Assembly (NCBI GenBank): GCA_902495155.1
Contig: CABUWD010000131.1
Span: 1-5,235, forward strand
Origin: an uncultured Collinsella sp.
GTDB taxonomy: Bacteria > Actinomycetota > Coriobacteriia > Coriobacteriales > Coriobacteriaceae
Direction of reading: 5' to 3'
DNA length: 5,235 bases
Part shown: positions 4,607 through 5,235 of the stretch, piece after piece
Numbering within the stretch: the first letter of the stretch is position 1
Layout: the number at the start of each line of letters is the position of its first letter
Position numbers and translations under genes: made by a program
Notes under the pieces: model-generated
Databases searched by the model: none
What the model saw: the letters and a program-made list of their open reading frames with translations, nothing else
Told to the model about the DNA's origin: nothing

Positions 4607-5235
4607 ATGTCCGTTAACCCTGCTAGCGTCACCAATCCGCCTGCGCAGTTTCCCGAGGACTTTGTCTTTGGCGGCGCCACCGCTGCCTACCAAGTAGAGG
4701 GCGAGACCCGCACTCACGGTAAGGGCAAAGTCGCCTGGGACGACTTCCTGGAGGCCCAGGGGCGCTTTTCCCCCGATCCCGCTTCGGACTTCTACAACCA
4801 GTACCCCGTCGACCTGGAACTGTGCGAGGAGTTTGGCATCAACGGCATCCGTCTCTCCATTGCCTGGAGCCGCATCTTTCCCAACGGGACCGGCGAGATC
4901 AACCCCGAGGGCGTCCAGTTCTATCACGACCTTTTCGCCGAATGTCACAAGCACCACGTTGAGCCGTTTGTCACGCTGCATCACTTCGATACGCCGCTGT
5001 CCCTCTTTGAGAAGGGCGACTTCCTCAACCGCGAGACCATCGACGCCTTTGTGGACTTTGCCACCTTCTGCTTTAAGGAGTACGCCGACCAGGTGACCTA
5101 TTGGTTCACCTTTAACGAGATCTGGGCGGACGCCTCCAACACCTACATCGAGGGCACCTTCCCCGGCGGCGGCAAGGCGCACCTGGCCGAGGCCTTCCAG
5201 TGCGAGCACAACATGATGCTCGCCCACGCCAAGGC
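4607..5235 (+). CDS. lacG: 6-phospho-beta-galactosidase, glycoside hydrolase family 1 (C-terminal part cut by window edge)
   Basis: LacG hydrolyses the lactose-6-phosphate delivered by LacE to glucose and galactose-6-phosphate in the cytoplasm. The visible 209 residues, of about 470 expected, match the GH1 N-terminal half. They include FVFGGATAAYQVEG at 19-32, GKVAWDDFL near 40-48, ASDFYNQYPVDLELCEEFGI at 59-78, IRLSIAWSRIFPNG at 81-94 and VEPFVTLHHFDTP at 118-130. TFNE at 168-171 places the general acid/base at Glu171. The LHHFDTP and AECHKHHVEPF wording is closer to LacG than to 6-phospho-beta-glucosidases. The nucleophile Glu and the C-terminal phosphate-binding loop lie beyond the window, so specificity rests partly on context. 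The ATG at 4607 has only a weak GGAT 5 bases upstream; the N-terminal extension of about 10 residues is a little long for the family. No later ATG precedes the conserved FGGATAAYQ motif. Confidence 0.95.
   Translation, partial: MSVNPASVTNPPAQFPEDFVFGGATAAYQVEGETRTHGKGKVAWDDFLEAQGRFSPDPASDFYNQYPVDLELCEEFGINGIRLSIAWSRIFPNGTGEINPEGVQFYHDLFAECHKHHVEPFVTLHHFDTPLSLFEKGDFLNRETIDAFVDFATFCFKEYADQVTYWFTFNEIWADASNTYIEGTFPGGGKAHLAEAFQCEHNMMLAHAK

Noticed and set aside
1..5235. CRISPR arrays, tRNA or rRNA genes
   Set aside because: No regularly spaced repeat array, cloverleaf-like sequence or rRNA segment was seen on either strand.

Overview
The window looks like a lactose-uptake locus from a moderately high-GC gut actinobacterium of the Coriobacteriia type, most like Collinsella. 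That is an inference from gene content, GC-rich third codon positions and Shine-Dalgarno style; no 16S or marker gene is present to confirm it. The core is a lactose phosphotransferase (PTS) system split into two divergent transcription units around a LacI-family regulator.

Layout. Positions 1-592 (minus) hold the N-terminal part of an unrecognised multi-pass membrane protein that runs off the left edge. Positions 593-849 are intergenic: a probable promoter for that gene, a 65-bp near-perfect inverted repeat flanked by a short direct repeat (MITE/REP-like), and a hairpin terminator. Positions 850-1188 (minus) are lacF, the PTS lactose EIIA. Positions 1189-1402 are a regulatory gap with a weak promoter and two copies of an 11-bp dyad spaced 21 bp apart. 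Positions 1403-2407 (minus) encode the LacI-family regulator. Positions 2408-2764 are a dense divergent control region with two 27-bp inverted operator-like sites (24/27 identical) and further repeats. Positions 2765-4540 (plus) are lacE, the lactose EIICB permease. A strong hairpin occupies the 66-bp gap before lacG (4607 to the right edge), a 6-phospho-beta-galactosidase that is truncated by the window.

How it works together. EIIA (LacF) passes phosphate to Cys495 of the LacE IIB domain. The IIC domain imports lactose as lactose-6-phosphate, and LacG cleaves this to glucose and galactose-6-phosphate. No tagatose-6-phosphate genes (lacABCD) are in view, so the fate of galactose-6-phosphate is encoded elsewhere. 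The regulator is LacI-family, not the DeoR-type LacR or the LacT antiterminator of classical Gram-positive lac-PTS operons. No new enzyme system is visible. The most interesting signals are non-coding: the paired 27-mers over the lacE promoter, the shared dyad motif in front of both PTS transcription units, the lacE-lacG hairpin, and the MITE-like palindrome.
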